DNA from: Variovorax sp. Root318D1
GTDB taxonomy: Bacteria > Pseudomonadota > Gammaproteobacteria > Burkholderiales > Burkholderiaceae_C
DNA length: 64,000 nt
Assembly: GCF_001424835.1 (NCBI RefSeq)
Contig: NZ_LMCQ01000006.1
Coordinates: forward strand, 1-64,000
Direction of reading: 5' to 3'
Both the position numbers and the translations under genes were made by a program. Of the stretch, positions 51,995-61,158 are shown one piece after another; position 1 is the first letter of the stretch; every line of letters begins with the position of its first letter. Under the pieces are notes generated by a model. That model ran no database searches and was not told the DNA's origin. It saw only the letters and a list, made by a program, of their open reading frames with translations.

Positions 51995-53458
51995 ATGACG
52001 ACAGAGAAGGTTGAAGTGGCGCGATACCCGATGCAGATCGGTGGGAAAGCGTACGAGCCCGCCGGCGGTGAGTGGCTTGCCTCGATGAATCCGGCCACGG
52101 AGAAAGCCTGGGCGATGATCCCCCGCGGCAACGCGGAGGATGCGGGCGCGGCGGCGGCCGCCGCCCACGAGGCGTTGCGCGGCCGTTGGGCCCAGCTGAC
52201 GCCCACGGAGCGCGGCGCGCTGATGTTGCGCCTGGCCGGGCTCCTGGAGCGGGACGCGGAACTGCTTGCGGGATTGGACGCGCGCGACAACGGCAAGCCC
52301 ATCTCCGAGCTGCGCAAGCAGTACGCCTACCTGCCGCAGCACTGGCGCTACTTCGCGGGATTGGCCGACAAAGTTCAGGGCGAGGTCATCCCGGTCGACC
52401 GCGTCGGGGTTTTCAACTTCACGCGGCACGAGCCGGTGGGCGTGGTGCTCGCCATCACGCCCTGGAATTCCCCGCTGGTCATTGCCTCGTGGAAGATCGC
52501 GCCGGCCCTTGCCGCAGGCTGCACGACGATCGTGAAGCCTTCGGAGCACGCGTCGGTTTCCACGCTGCACTTCGCCAGGCTCGTGGCCGAAGCGGGTTTT
52601 CCGGCGGGCGTCGTCAACGTAGTGACCGGCTATGGCCATGAGATCGGTGAAGCCCTGGTTGCAGACGAGCGAGTTGCGAAAGTCACATTTACCGGGGGGG
52701 AGGCTGGCGGGCGCGCCGTCTCCACGCTCGCCGCGAAGCACCTCAAGCCCACCGTGATGGAGCTTGGCGGCAAGTCGCCGGTCATCGTTTTCGACGATGC
52801 CGATCTGGACCGGGCGGTCCCGACGGTGGCGGCCGGCATCTTTTCGTCCAGCGGCCAGTCCTGCGTCGCGGGCTCACGGCTGCTGCTGCAGGCGGGCATC
52901 TACGACGAATTCGTGCGGCGACTGACGCAGCAGGCGCGTGCCATCGTGGTTGGCGACCCTCTTTCCGGGGGGACGACGATGGGGCCAATCGCCACCCGCG
53001 CCCAGTTCGACGCGATCCAATCGCACCTCGCCGATGCGCATCGGGAAGGTGCGATCCGCGCGTTCGAGGGCGAGCTCAGTGCAGGCTGCCCTTCCGGTGG
53101 CTTGTTCGTTCCGCCCACGATCTTCACCGGCGTGACGGCCTCCATGCGCGTGTGGCGGGAGGAGGTCTTCGGGCCCGTGCTTGCCGTGATGCGCTTCGGG
53201 ACCGAACCCGAGGCGGTCGCCTTCGCCAACGATTCCCCCTTCGGCCTGGCCGCCGGCGTGTGGACGCGCGACCTGGACCGCGCGCTGAGGATGCACGAAG
53301 CGCTCGAAGCTGGGACGGTGTGGATCAACAGCTACCGCGGAGTGAGCAGCATGACGCCGCTGGGCGGCTTCAAGAGGTCGGGTTTCGGCCGCGAGAACGG
53401 CCAGGAGGCGGTTCGCGAGTTCCTGCAGACCAAGAGCGTTTGGGTTGAGTACCAATGA
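51995..53458 (+). CDS. NAD(P)-dependent aldehyde dehydrogenase
   Basis: Protein of 487 residues from MTTEKVEVARYP. It has the substrate-channel motif ITPWNSPLVIASWKIAPALA, coenzyme loop FTGGEAGGRAVS, catalytic Glu in MELGGKSPVIVFDDAD and catalytic Cys in SSSGQSCVAGSRLLL. It overlaps the TPP-enzyme alpha subunit gene by 4 nt. It should oxidise the aldehyde produced by that decarboxylase, giving an acid with one carbon less than the starting oxo acid. Confidence 0.92.
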   Translation: MTTEKVEVARYPMQIGGKAYEPAGGEWLASMNPATEKAWAMIPRGNAEDAGAAAAAAHEALRGRWAQLTPTERGALMLRLAGLLERDAELLAGLDARDNGKPISELRKQYAYLPQHWRYFAGLADKVQGEVIPVDRVGVFNFTRHEPVGVVLAITPWNSPLVIASWKIAPALAAGCTTIVKPSEHASVSTLHFARLVAEAGFPAGVVNVVTGYGHEIGEALVADERVAKVTFTGGEAGGRAVSTLAAKHLKPTVMELGGKSPVIVFDDADLDRAVPTVAAGIFSSSGQSCVAGSRLLLQAGIYDEFVRRLTQQARAIVVGDPLSGGTTMGPIATRAQFDAIQSHLADAHREGAIRAFEGELSAGCPSGGLFVPPTIFTGVTASMRVWREEVFGPVLAVMRFGTEPEAVAFANDSPFGLAAGVWTRDLDRALRMHEALEAGTVWINSYRGVSSMTPLGGFKRSGFGRENGQEAVREFLQTKSVWVEYQ

Positions 53459-53973
53459 GCCAAGCACATTCCCCACTCAGTGGCGCTGCGATCCTGGGCG
53501 CCCTCAAGGCCGCCGGGATCGAGTACGTCGTCTCCGTTCCAGACCTGACAACCTCTGAGGGCGTGCTGCGCCCCCTCGCCACGGACCCACAGCTCAAGCT
53601 CTTGCGGGTATGCCGGGAGGAGGAAGCGATCGGCATCAGCGCGGGGCTCCTGGCCGGCGGCAAGCGCGCGGCGATCCTCATCCAGTACACGGGCTTCCTG
53701 GCGTCCATGAACGCGATCCGCGCGATCGCGATGGAATATCGCCAGCCGATCTGCATGCTGGTTGGCCTTTTGTTCGCGGATGCGCCGGAGGACCCGAGGC
53801 AATCCGCCAATTACGGGGTGAACCGGATGGTCCCCTTGATCGAGGCGATGGGCATGCCTTATCGGCTCGCGCGAAACGACGAAGACGCCGCCGGGATCGC
53901 GCCCGCCATCACGCGCGCCTTCGACCTGAGCGAACCGCTCACCGTCCTCATCACACGCTATCCCAGTGCCTGA
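53455..53973 (+). CDS. TPP-dependent decarboxylase, PYR-domain subunit (ComD/sulfopyruvate decarboxylase alpha-like)
   Basis: 172 residues forming only the pyrimidine-binding domain of a TPP enzyme. The activating Glu lies in CREEEAIGISAGLLAGGKRA, followed by ILIQYTGFLASMNAIRAIAM, as in ComD and phosphonopyruvate decarboxylases. The partner subunit is encoded 3 bp downstream. Together they should decarboxylate a 3-substituted pyruvate or other 2-oxo acid to an aldehyde. Confidence 0.82.
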   Translation: MSQAHSPLSGAAILGALKAAGIEYVVSVPDLTTSEGVLRPLATDPQLKLLRVCREEEAIGISAGLLAGGKRAAILIQYTGFLASMNAIRAIAMEYRQPICMLVGLLFADAPEDPRQSANYGVNRMVPLIEAMGMPYRLARNDEDAAGIAPAITRAFDLSEPLTVLITRYPSA

Positions 53974-53976
53974 CCT

Positions 53977-54543
53977 ATGAAACGTGACGCCTGCTTCCAG
54001 CTGCTCGCCAGTCTCTTGCCCGACGACATCGTGGTGTCCACCTACTCGTCCGCCTTCGAGTGGCTCGCGATCCGTCCGCATCCCCTGAACTACGTGGCCG
54101 TGGGCGCGATGGGCTTGGCCTCGTCCCACGCGCTGGGTCTTGCGCTGGCGATGCCGCAGCGGCGCATCGTGGTGCTCGATGGTGACGGCAGTCTGCTGAT
54201 GAATCTCGGCACGCTGGTCACGATCGCGGCAGCCGCGCCAAAGAACCTCATTCACTTCGTCTCGCGCAACGGGAGCTACGAGGCCAACGGCGGTCATCCT
54301 ATCCCGGCGCAGGGCGTCCTCGATTTCGCCGGTATCGCGCGCAATGCCGGATACCGCCGTACCGAATCGTTCTCGGAACTTTCCACTTTCGCGGCGAAGG
54401 TGCCGACGCTGCTGAGCGCGCCTGGCCCGACGTTCGTCGAGCTCTACCTGGAGCCGGGAGACACGATGCCTGCGCCGGACTACGAGCACATCCACGGGGT
54501 GCGCGCGCGGCGGGAATTTTCCAAGGCCCTGGCAAGTAGCTAA
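53977..54543 (+). CDS. TPP-dependent decarboxylase, PP-domain subunit (ComE/sulfopyruvate decarboxylase beta-like)
   Basis: 188 residues with the TPP diphosphate/metal motif VLDGDGSLLMNLGTL and its Asn partner in IHFVSRNGSYEANGGHP. It is the second half of the split decarboxylase. No middle (FAD/NAD-like) domain is present, as in ComDE and phosphonopyruvate decarboxylase. Substrates could be sulfopyruvate, phosphonopyruvate or an aromatic oxo acid. Confidence 0.82.
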   Translation: MKRDACFQLLASLLPDDIVVSTYSSAFEWLAIRPHPLNYVAVGAMGLASSHALGLALAMPQRRIVVLDGDGSLLMNLGTLVTIAAAAPKNLIHFVSRNGSYEANGGHPIPAQGVLDFAGIARNAGYRRTESFSELSTFAAKVPTLLSAPGPTFVELYLEPGDTMPAPDYEHIHGVRARREFSKALASS

Positions 54544-54576
54544 GGCCACTTAGACAAAACAAAGACGGAGACAACG

Positions 54577-55392
54577 ATGACGCCAACAACGCAGCCGGGC
54601 GCGCCGCCGCCCCTGCTGGAAATCGACCGGGTGAGCGTGCGCTTCGGCGGCGTGCGTGCCTTGGACGCGGTCAACCTGACACTCGCCGAAGGTGAGATCT
54701 GCGGGCTGATCGGGCCCAACGGCGCGGGCAAGACCACGTTGTTCAACGGGATCACGCGCATGTACGACACGTTTGGCGGCAGCATCCGCTTCGCAGGCCG
54801 CGCCATCGATCGCATCCATCCGCGCGAGGTTGTCGCCGCGGGCATCGCCCGCACCTTCCAGAACGTGGGGCTCTACGGCGGAATGTCCGTGCTGGAGAAC
54901 GTGATGCTCGGCGCGCACCATTCGGCGGGCCAGTCGATGCTCGGCAGCCTGCTGCGGCCCGCGGCGGCGCGCCAGGCCGAGCACGGCCTCGTCGCGCGGT
55001 GCCGTTCCATCCTCGACGAGCTCGATCTCGATGCGCTGCGCAACGAACCGGCCGGCGCCATACCGTATCCGACACAGAAGCGCGTGGAGATCGCGCGCGC
55101 GCTCGCCTCGCGGCCGCGCCTGCTGCTGCTGGACGAGCCGGCCGGCGGCCTCACGCACGGCGAAGTGGCGCAGTTCGGCGACCTGGTGCGGCGCATCCGC
55201 GATGCGCATCGTCTCACCGTGCTGCTGGTGGAGCACCACATGGGACTGGTGATGGGCCTGTGCAGCCGGCTGGTGGTGATGCACTTGGGGCGCAATCTCG
55301 CACAGGGCGCGCCCGCTGAAGTACGCGCGAATCCCGAGGTGGTGGCCGCCTACCTGGGGCGCCCATCGAACTCCGTCGGAGAGCGGTCATGA
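54577..55392 (+). CDS. livG: LIV-type ABC importer ATP-binding protein (LivG-like)
   Basis: Protein of 271 residues with Walker A GPNGAGKT, a LivG-style weak signature (AIPYPTQKRVEIARALASRP) and Walker B LLLLDEPAGGLTHGE. It ends with the LivG-typical NPEVVAAYLG. First transporter gene after the split decarboxylase; GGAG precedes the ATG. The next gene overlaps by 4 nt. Confidence 0.93.
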   Translation: MTPTTQPGAPPPLLEIDRVSVRFGGVRALDAVNLTLAEGEICGLIGPNGAGKTTLFNGITRMYDTFGGSIRFAGRAIDRIHPREVVAAGIARTFQNVGLYGGMSVLENVMLGAHHSAGQSMLGSLLRPAAARQAEHGLVARCRSILDELDLDALRNEPAGAIPYPTQKRVEIARALASRPRLLLLDEPAGGLTHGEVAQFGDLVRRIRDAHRLTVLLVEHHMGLVMGLCSRLVVMHLGRNLAQGAPAEVRANPEVVAAYLGRPSNSVGERS

Positions 55393-56099
55393 CCCTCCTG
55401 CAAGTGAGTAGCCTGTGTGCGGGCTACGGCGCGGTCGAGGTGTTGCACGACCTCGCCTTCGACGTGCAACCGGGCGAGATCGTGGCCCTGCTCGGGGCCA
55501 ACGGCGCCGGCAAGACCACCACCTTGCGCGCGGTCGCGGGCCTGCTGCCCGCGCGCGGCCGAATCGCGCTGGATGGCGCAGAAGTCACAGCCGCGTCGCC
55601 GGCGCAGCGTGTGCGGCTCGGGCTGGCGCTGGTGCCGCAGGGCCGCGGCACTTTCGGCGAATTCAGCGTGGAAGAGAACCTGGCGCTCGGCGCCTACACG
55701 GTGACTTCGCGCCGCCAGATCGGGCAAGACACCGAGCGCTGGTTCGAGCTGTTTCCGCGCCTGCGCGAGCGCCGCCGCCAGCAGGCCGGCATGCTCAGCG
55801 GCGGCGAACAGCAGATGCTGGCAATCGCGCGCGCACTCATGTCGCGGCCGCGCCTGCTGCTCTGTGACGAACCCTCGCTGGGACTGGCCCCCGCCGTCAC
55901 GCAAGAAATGTTCGCGATCCTGCGGCGCATCAACGAGGAGCAGGGCACGGCGCTGCTGATCGTGGAGCAGAACGCCGACGTCACGCTGCGCCTCGCGCAC
56001 CGCGCCTACGTGATGGAAACGGGCGCGCTCACGATGCAGGGCCCGGCCAGGGAGCTGCTTGCCTCCCCCGATATCCAGCGTTCTTACCTTGGAGCTTGA
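55389..56099 (+). CDS. livF: LIV-type ABC importer ATP-binding protein (LivF-like)
   Basis: Protein of 236 residues with Walker A GANGAGKT, signature MLSGGEQQMLAIARALMSRP and Walker B LLLCDEPSLGLAP. Pairs with LivG. The start overlaps the livG stop as ATGA. Confidence 0.93.
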   Translation: MTLLQVSSLCAGYGAVEVLHDLAFDVQPGEIVALLGANGAGKTTTLRAVAGLLPARGRIALDGAEVTAASPAQRVRLGLALVPQGRGTFGEFSVEENLALGAYTVTSRRQIGQDTERWFELFPRLRERRRQQAGMLSGGEQQMLAIARALMSRPRLLLCDEPSLGLAPAVTQEMFAILRRINEEQGTALLIVEQNADVTLRLAHRAYVMETGALTMQGPARELLASPDIQRSYLGA

Positions 56100-56100
56100 C

Positions 56101-56982
56101 GTGCAACTTCTCCTGCAGCAGATTCTCGACGGGCTTGCAGCCGGCGCCATCTACGCGGCGCTCGCGCTGGCTCTGGTGCTGATCTACGGCGCCACCCGCA
56201 TCGTTAACTTCGGCCAGGGCGAAATGGCGACTTTCTGCGCCTATCTCGCCTGGCAGCTCGCCGAATGGGGCATTCCGTGGCCTCTGGCGTTGACGCTGGG
56301 TGGCGTGGCCGCGTTCGCGCTGGGCGTGTTCGTGTTCCGGGCCGTCGTGCGGCCGGTGTCGCGCGCATCGGTGGAAACGGTGGTCGTCGTCACCCTGGGC
56401 CTCTTCCTGTTCTTCCAGGCGCTGTGCCTGTGGCTGTGGGGCTCCGACCAGCAAGCCTTTCCGCCAGTATTCCCGTCCGGAGGATGGACGTTCGGGGGCG
56501 TTCGGCTGACGACCGGCACGCTCGGTGTGCTCGCGGTGCTGCTCGCGCTGGCACTCGCACTCGCGGCCTTGCTGCGCTTCACACGCATCGGGCTCGCGCT
56601 GCGCGCCGCCGCGGTGGATCGCGAAAAGAGCCTGATCGTCGGCATCCGGGTGGACTCCATGCTGATGCTCGGCTGGGGCCTGGCGTCTCTCGCGGGCTTT
56701 GTCGCGGCGGTGCTGGTGGCGCCGCGTCTCTTCCTCAGCCCGACGATGATGGCGCCGGTGCTGGTGTACGCGCTGGCCGCCGCCACACTCGGCGGCTGGG
56801 GCAGCACGGTGGGCGCCATTGTGGGCGGACTCGCGATCGGCGTGGCAGAAAGCGTGGGCGCGACCTATCTCCCCTTCATCGGCGCCGAACTGCGCCTGGC
56901 CATTCCGCTCGCAGCCATGCTCGCCGTGCTGCTGTTGCGACCCGAAGGCCTGTTCGGCCGGAAGCTGGCGGTGCGCGTATGA
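56101..56982 (+). CDS. livH: LIV-type ABC importer permease (LivH-like)
   Basis: Protein of 293 residues, starting with GTG at 56101, one base after the livF stop; the upstream in-frame extension lies inside livF and is not needed. Hydrophobic throughout, with LVLIYGATRIVNFGQGEMAT near the N-terminus, the LivH family signature. It forms the channel with LivM. Confidence 0.91.
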   Translation: MQLLLQQILDGLAAGAIYAALALALVLIYGATRIVNFGQGEMATFCAYLAWQLAEWGIPWPLALTLGGVAAFALGVFVFRAVVRPVSRASVETVVVVTLGLFLFFQALCLWLWGSDQQAFPPVFPSGGWTFGGVRLTTGTLGVLAVLLALALALAALLRFTRIGLALRAAAVDREKSLIVGIRVDSMLMLGWGLASLAGFVAAVLVAPRLFLSPTMMAPVLVYALAAATLGGWGSTVGAIVGGLAIGVAESVGATYLPFIGAELRLAIPLAAMLAVLLLRPEGLFGRKLAVRV

Positions 56983-57968
56983 AGACGTTCTCTCCGTGGC
57001 TCGCCTTGCTGCTGCTGGCAGCGGTCGCGCCAGCCGTACTGCCCAAGTTCCTGCTGCTGCAATTGAGCATGGCCCTCTGCTTCGCGCTCGCGATCCTCGG
57101 GCTCAACCTGCTGCTCGGCTTCGCGGGTCAGGTCTGCCTGGCGCAGGGCGCCCTGTTCGCTGTCGGCGCCTACACGACCGCCATCCTCTCGGCCCAAGCC
57201 GGCTGGCACCCGCTCGCAACCTTGCTGCCGGCGGCTGGCGCCGCCGCGCTGGCCGGCCTCGCCATCGGCCTGCCCGCGCTGCGCCTGGGCGGGCTGCAAC
57301 TGGCCATCGTCACCTTCGGCGTGGCGGTGCTGGTGCCGCAGTTGATCCTGAAGTTCGACCGGCTGACGCAGGGCGTGACCGGCATCAGCTTCGATGCACC
57401 GGTGCCGCCGCGCTGGCTGCCGGCGACGCAAGACGTCTGGCTGTATGGCATCTGCGTCGCCGCCGTCGCGCTGTGCATGGGCCTGGCCATGCGGGTGCTG
57501 CGCGGCGACACCGGCCGCAGCCTGCGCGCCATGCGCGACAACGAGTTGATTGCGTGCTCGATGGGCGTGCACCTGGTACGGCTGCGCCTGAGTGCTTTCG
57601 CTCTCAGCTCGGCTTTCGCCGGCCTCGGCGGCGGGTTGTACGCCATCCTGAACGGCTACGTCAGCCCGCAATCGTTCCTTGCCGCCAAGTCGATCGAGAT
57701 TCTGATCGGCGCCATCGTCGGCGGCATCGCAAGCCTGCCGGGTGCGCTGCTCGGCGCGCTGTTCGTGGTGTTCGTTCCCGAATGGACGGCCGACCTGAGC
57801 CCCGCGCTCGGCGGCCTGATCTACGGCGCCTGCCTGATCGGGATGATGCTCGTCGCACGCGATGGTCTTGCAGGCCTCGCCGCGCGCGGATTCGCCCGCT
57901 GGCGCAAGTCTTTCTTCCCCACCCGGCCGCTTGCGGCAGCCACCCTTCCCCAGGAGACAACCCCATGA
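56979..57968 (+). CDS. livM: LIV-type ABC importer permease (LivM-like)
   Basis: Protein of 329 residues. LivM signature LNLLLGFAGQVCLAQGALFA (usually SLGHAAF; here CLAQGAL) and the cytoplasmic loop MRDNELIACSMGVHLVRLRL. About nine membrane segments. ATGA overlaps on both sides show tight translational coupling with livH and the binding protein gene. Confidence 0.91.
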   Translation: MKTFSPWLALLLLAAVAPAVLPKFLLLQLSMALCFALAILGLNLLLGFAGQVCLAQGALFAVGAYTTAILSAQAGWHPLATLLPAAGAAALAGLAIGLPALRLGGLQLAIVTFGVAVLVPQLILKFDRLTQGVTGISFDAPVPPRWLPATQDVWLYGICVAAVALCMGLAMRVLRGDTGRSLRAMRDNELIACSMGVHLVRLRLSAFALSSAFAGLGGGLYAILNGYVSPQSFLAAKSIEILIGAIVGGIASLPGALLGALFVVFVPEWTADLSPALGGLIYGACLIGMMLVARDGLAGLAARGFARWRKSFFPTRPLAAATLPQETTP

Positions 57969-59197
57969 CTCGCCATACCTTCTTCGCTCTGCGCGGCGCA
58001 CTGGCCGTTCTCGGCGTAGCCGCAGCGTCGCTGGCCCACTCGGCCACCCCCGGCGTCACCGACAGCGTAATCCGCATCGGCATTTCCGCGCCGCTCACCG
58101 GCCCGGTAGCCGCGGTGGGCGCGGTGTCGGAGGGCATCAAGGTTCGCGTCGCCGCGGCCAATGCCGCTGGTGGCGTGAAGATGGGCGATGGCAAGACCCG
58201 CACCATCGAACTCGCGGTGCAGGACGACGGTATCGACCCGCAGCGCACCCTGACCAACGTGCGAAAGATGGTGGAACAGGGCGAGGTGTTCGCGCTGGTA
58301 GGCATCTCCGGCACGCCGAACAACCAAGCGATCGGCAAGTACGTCGAGCAGAAGAAGGTGCCCAACCTCTTCATGTACTCCGGCGTGCAGGAACTCGCGG
58401 AAGGCCCGAACTGGATGATCGGCCTGGTGCCGTCCTTCACCACCGAGGCGGCGGCCTTCGCCGAGCACCTCAGGGCGACCCAACCGGACGCCAAGGTGGC
58501 GCTGCTGTTCCTGAACACCGAAACGGGCCTGACCTTCAAGTCGGCCCTGGCCGGCGCTCTCAAGGGCTCGCGCGTGAAAGTCCTCGCCGAACAGGCGGTG
58601 ACGCCGGTGGATCCGACCATCGACACGCAGATGAGCAACCTCAAGGCATCGGGCGCCGACACGTTGGTCATCATCGCGCCACCGCGGCAGGGCGCGCAGG
58701 CGGTGAAATTCGCGGCGGAGAGCGGCTGGAAGCCCGTCACGCTGCTCTCGTACATCGCGTCCTCGGTGGCGGCGCTTCGACCTGCGGGGCTGGACAACGC
58801 CAAGGGCCTGATCACGAGTCAGTTCATCAAGCCGGTAGAGGCGCCCGCGTTTGCGGACGACGCGGCCGTCAAGCGCTACCTGGCCGACCATGCGGCCGCC
58901 AAGCCGCGCTTCGACAAGACGGACTCGCAGGGCCAGGTGGGCTACGTCACCGGCGAGGCGCTGATTCGCGTGCTGGAACTGATGAAGCAGCCCACGCGCC
59001 AGGCCATGATGGACGCGGCGCGCCAGATGAACAAGGTGGAAGTCGGCCTGCTGCTGCCGGGGATCACGCTCACCACGCAGGGCTCGGCCGACCCGTACCC
59101 GATCGAAAGCCTGCAACTCGTGCGCTTCGATGGCGTGCAGTACACGCCCTTGGGCAAGCCGGTGTCGTTCGAGGGCAAGACGCCCCGGCACAACTGA
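57965..59197 (+). CDS. livK: LIV-type ABC importer periplasmic substrate-binding protein
   Basis: Protein of 410 residues. A signal peptide (LRGALAVLGVAAASLAHSA) precedes VIRIGISAPLTGPVAAVGAV. The middle contains VAEQAVTPVDPTIDTQMSNL-type periplasmic-binding features (VLAEQAVTPVDPTIDTQMSN). It delivers the substrate to LivHMGF. The substrate presumably feeds the ComDE-like decarboxylase and ALDH encoded at the start of the operon. Starts within the livM stop (ATGA). Confidence 0.92.
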   Translation: MTRHTFFALRGALAVLGVAAASLAHSATPGVTDSVIRIGISAPLTGPVAAVGAVSEGIKVRVAAANAAGGVKMGDGKTRTIELAVQDDGIDPQRTLTNVRKMVEQGEVFALVGISGTPNNQAIGKYVEQKKVPNLFMYSGVQELAEGPNWMIGLVPSFTTEAAAFAEHLRATQPDAKVALLFLNTETGLTFKSALAGALKGSRVKVLAEQAVTPVDPTIDTQMSNLKASGADTLVIIAPPRQGAQAVKFAAESGWKPVTLLSYIASSVAALRPAGLDNAKGLITSQFIKPVEAPAFADDAAVKRYLADHAAAKPRFDKTDSQGQVGYVTGEALIRVLELMKQPTRQAMMDAARQMNKVEVGLLLPGITLTTQGSADPYPIESLQLVRFDGVQYTPLGKPVSFEGKTPRHN

Positions 59198-59206
59198 GGC
59201 GCGGCA

Positions 59207-59368
59207 ATGGCACTCGATCGCCGAAGCCTGATCGCTGCGCTTCAGCGCATCTCGCGCGGCGAGAAGCTGTATCCAGTCGTAGCGGCCGCAGCCGACGCAC
59301 GGCACGGCTGTCCTTCTCGGACATGCCGACCAGCCAGCTCAGTTCATCGACTTTTCCTGGTGACCTAA
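59207..59368 (+). CDS. Possible 53-residue orphan reading frame after the LivK gene
   Basis: Short frame MALDRRSLIAALQRISRGEK with a Cys/Arg-rich end. It begins 9 bp after the LivK stop with no clear ribosome binding site. It matches no family I know and may be chance; the opposite strand also has no clear gene here. Confidence 0.2.
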   Translation: MALDRRSLIAALQRISRGEKLYPVVAAAADARHGCPSRTCRPASSVHRLFLVT

Positions 59369-59913
59369 TACCGCATGGGGCCAACGGATGACATCGCCAT
59401 GCCGTAGATGATCAGAAAGGAACAGGGTACGGCGAGCAGGAGTGCGAGCAGGCTCCCAACCATATAGGTGACCGCCCGCTTGCGACGGTCATGCAGCCAT
59501 GAAACCAACGCAGCCAGAAGCGGAAGTGCGGAAGCCGCGGTCGGCAGAAACGCCACGAACAAGGGCGTGGATCGGTTGCTCGCGAAGGCCGTGACCAACG
59601 CGACCATCAGAACGACGGTGAGATGAAGCAGTATGAACTTGGCGCGGAAATTCTTGAGCTTCGATATCCAGTAGATGGCGTACAGCGGATAAGTGGCACC
59701 ACCTGAAAAATGCAGCCACTCGATCCCCTGGTAGCTCGACGTACGAACGGCGTCGTAAACGATGGGAGGCAGCAAGACGACGCAGAGCAAGATGCACGCG
59801 TGAAGCATGAACGCGGCCACAATGGACGGCCAGCGTCGTTTGGGAGTCTCTGAGCGCGTGTCCGCTCGGGCGGTGTCGGCCAATTCGATGGGGGTGAGGG
59901 GTTGGTCTGGCAT
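59365..59913 (-). CDS. Hypothetical inner-membrane protein
   Basis: Protein of about 182 residues from MPDQPLTPIELAD. Polar N-terminus, then about five hydrophobic segments (SIVAAFMLHACILLCVVLLP; FILLHLTVVLMVALVTAF; VAFLPTAASALPLLAALVSW; YMVGSLLALLLAVPCSFLII). No domain recognised. It stands alone; neighbours give no functional clue. Confidence 0.7.
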   Translation of the reverse strand: MPDQPLTPIELADTARADTRSETPKRRWPSIVAAFMLHACILLCVVLLPPIVYDAVRTSSYQGIEWLHFSGGATYPLYAIYWISKLKNFRAKFILLHLTVVLMVALVTAFASNRSTPLFVAFLPTAASALPLLAALVSWLHDRRKRAVTYMVGSLLALLLAVPCSFLIIYGMAMSSVGPMRY

Positions 59914-60104
59914 GAATGAGCGCGGATTGCGCACTCCGAGTGGCGGGATAATCGGGAAACCGGGGCGCGGGTCTGGGTCTGAAGCCTGCGACCGCAGACA
60001 CAGAAACTTCGCCTATGGAAGCATGGCCGATGGTACCCAGTCACCCGCAAGGCAACTCATGCCACCTCCGACACGCCCAACAGCCCCTTAGTCTCAAGCA
60101 GCGC

Positions 60105-61130
60105 ATGCGAATCCATGAATTGAAACAGCGCCTGCGCGAAGCCGGCGCGGGCCCGAGCCACGAGCAGCGGATCCTGCGGCTGTGGTCCCATGCGCTGCCG
60201 CGCAACAGCGGCAGGCGTCTGCCGGGGACGTTCTTTCCGTCATCGCTGCTGGAGGCCTTGCCGTCCATCGAGGCCGAGTTGGCGGGATTGGCGCGCATCC
60301 ACGCGGTGCATCCCGGTGCGGATGGTTCCGAGCGGCTGCTCGTGGCCCTTGCGGACGGCCAGACCGTGGAGAGCGTGCTGCTGCCGAGGGACGGCCTGTG
60401 CGTCTCGTCGCAGGTCGGGTGCGCGGTCGGCTGCCAGTTCTGCATGACGGGCCGCGATGGCTTGCTTCGCCAGGTGGGAAGCGCGGAGATCATTGCCCAG
60501 GTCGCTCTCGCGCGCATGCGCCGGCCGGTGCGCAAGGTGGTGTTCATGGGTATGGGCGAACCGGCCCACAACCTGGACAACGTGATCGAGGCGATCGAGC
60601 TGCTTGGCACGGTGGGCAACATCGGCCACAAGAACCTGGTGTTCTCCACCGTGGGCGATCCGCGCGCGTTCGAGCGGCTGAGCCTGGCCCGCGTGAGGCC
60701 TGCGCTGGCGCTCTCGCTGCACACCACGAAGGCCGACCTGCGCAAGAAACTCCTTCCGCGGGCGCCCAACATGACGCCCGAGGAACTGGTTGCCGCAGGC
60801 GAGCGCTATGCGCGCGCCACCGGCTACCCGATCCAGTACCAGTGGACGCTGCTCGAAGGTGTCAACGACGGGCCGGAGGAGATCGACGGCATCGTCAGGC
60901 TGCTCTCCGGCAAATACGGGGTGCTGAACATGATCCCCTTCAACGCCGTGGACGGCGTGGCATTCAGCCGCCCCTCGTGGGAGCGTTGCGAAGAGATCGC
61001 ACGCGTGCTGCACGAGCGCGGCATCCTGACGAAGCTGCGCCAATCGGCTGGCCAGGATGTGGACGGCGGATGCGGCCAGCTGAGGGCACGCGCCGCCGAA
61101 GTGCAAGTGGTGACGCTTCGAAGGGCCTGA
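60105..61130 (+). CDS. RlmN-like radical SAM 23S rRNA/tRNA adenine-C2 methyltransferase
   Basis: Protein of 341 residues from MRIHELKQRLREAG. The radical SAM cluster motif is GCAVGCQFCMTG (CxxxCxxC), with the resolving Cys in LCVSSQ and the methyl-carrying Cys in GQDVDGGCGQLRAR, so all RlmN-type catalytic Cys are present. Further motifs are FMGMGEPAHNLDNV and LALSLHTTKADLR. The housekeeping rlmN normally sits in a chromosomal ispG region, so this is probably a second, paralogous enzyme. The upstream start at 60015 is less likely. Confidence 0.85.
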   Translation: MRIHELKQRLREAGAGPSHEQRILRLWSHALPRNSGRRLPGTFFPSSLLEALPSIEAELAGLARIHAVHPGADGSERLLVALADGQTVESVLLPRDGLCVSSQVGCAVGCQFCMTGRDGLLRQVGSAEIIAQVALARMRRPVRKVVFMGMGEPAHNLDNVIEAIELLGTVGNIGHKNLVFSTVGDPRAFERLSLARVRPALALSLHTTKADLRKKLLPRAPNMTPEELVAAGERYARATGYPIQYQWTLLEGVNDGPEEIDGIVRLLSGKYGVLNMIPFNAVDGVAFSRPSWERCEEIARVLHERGILTKLRQSAGQDVDGGCGQLRARAAEVQVVTLRRA

Positions 61131-61158
61131 GACCGGCCGACCGCGCACCGGCTTTCAT

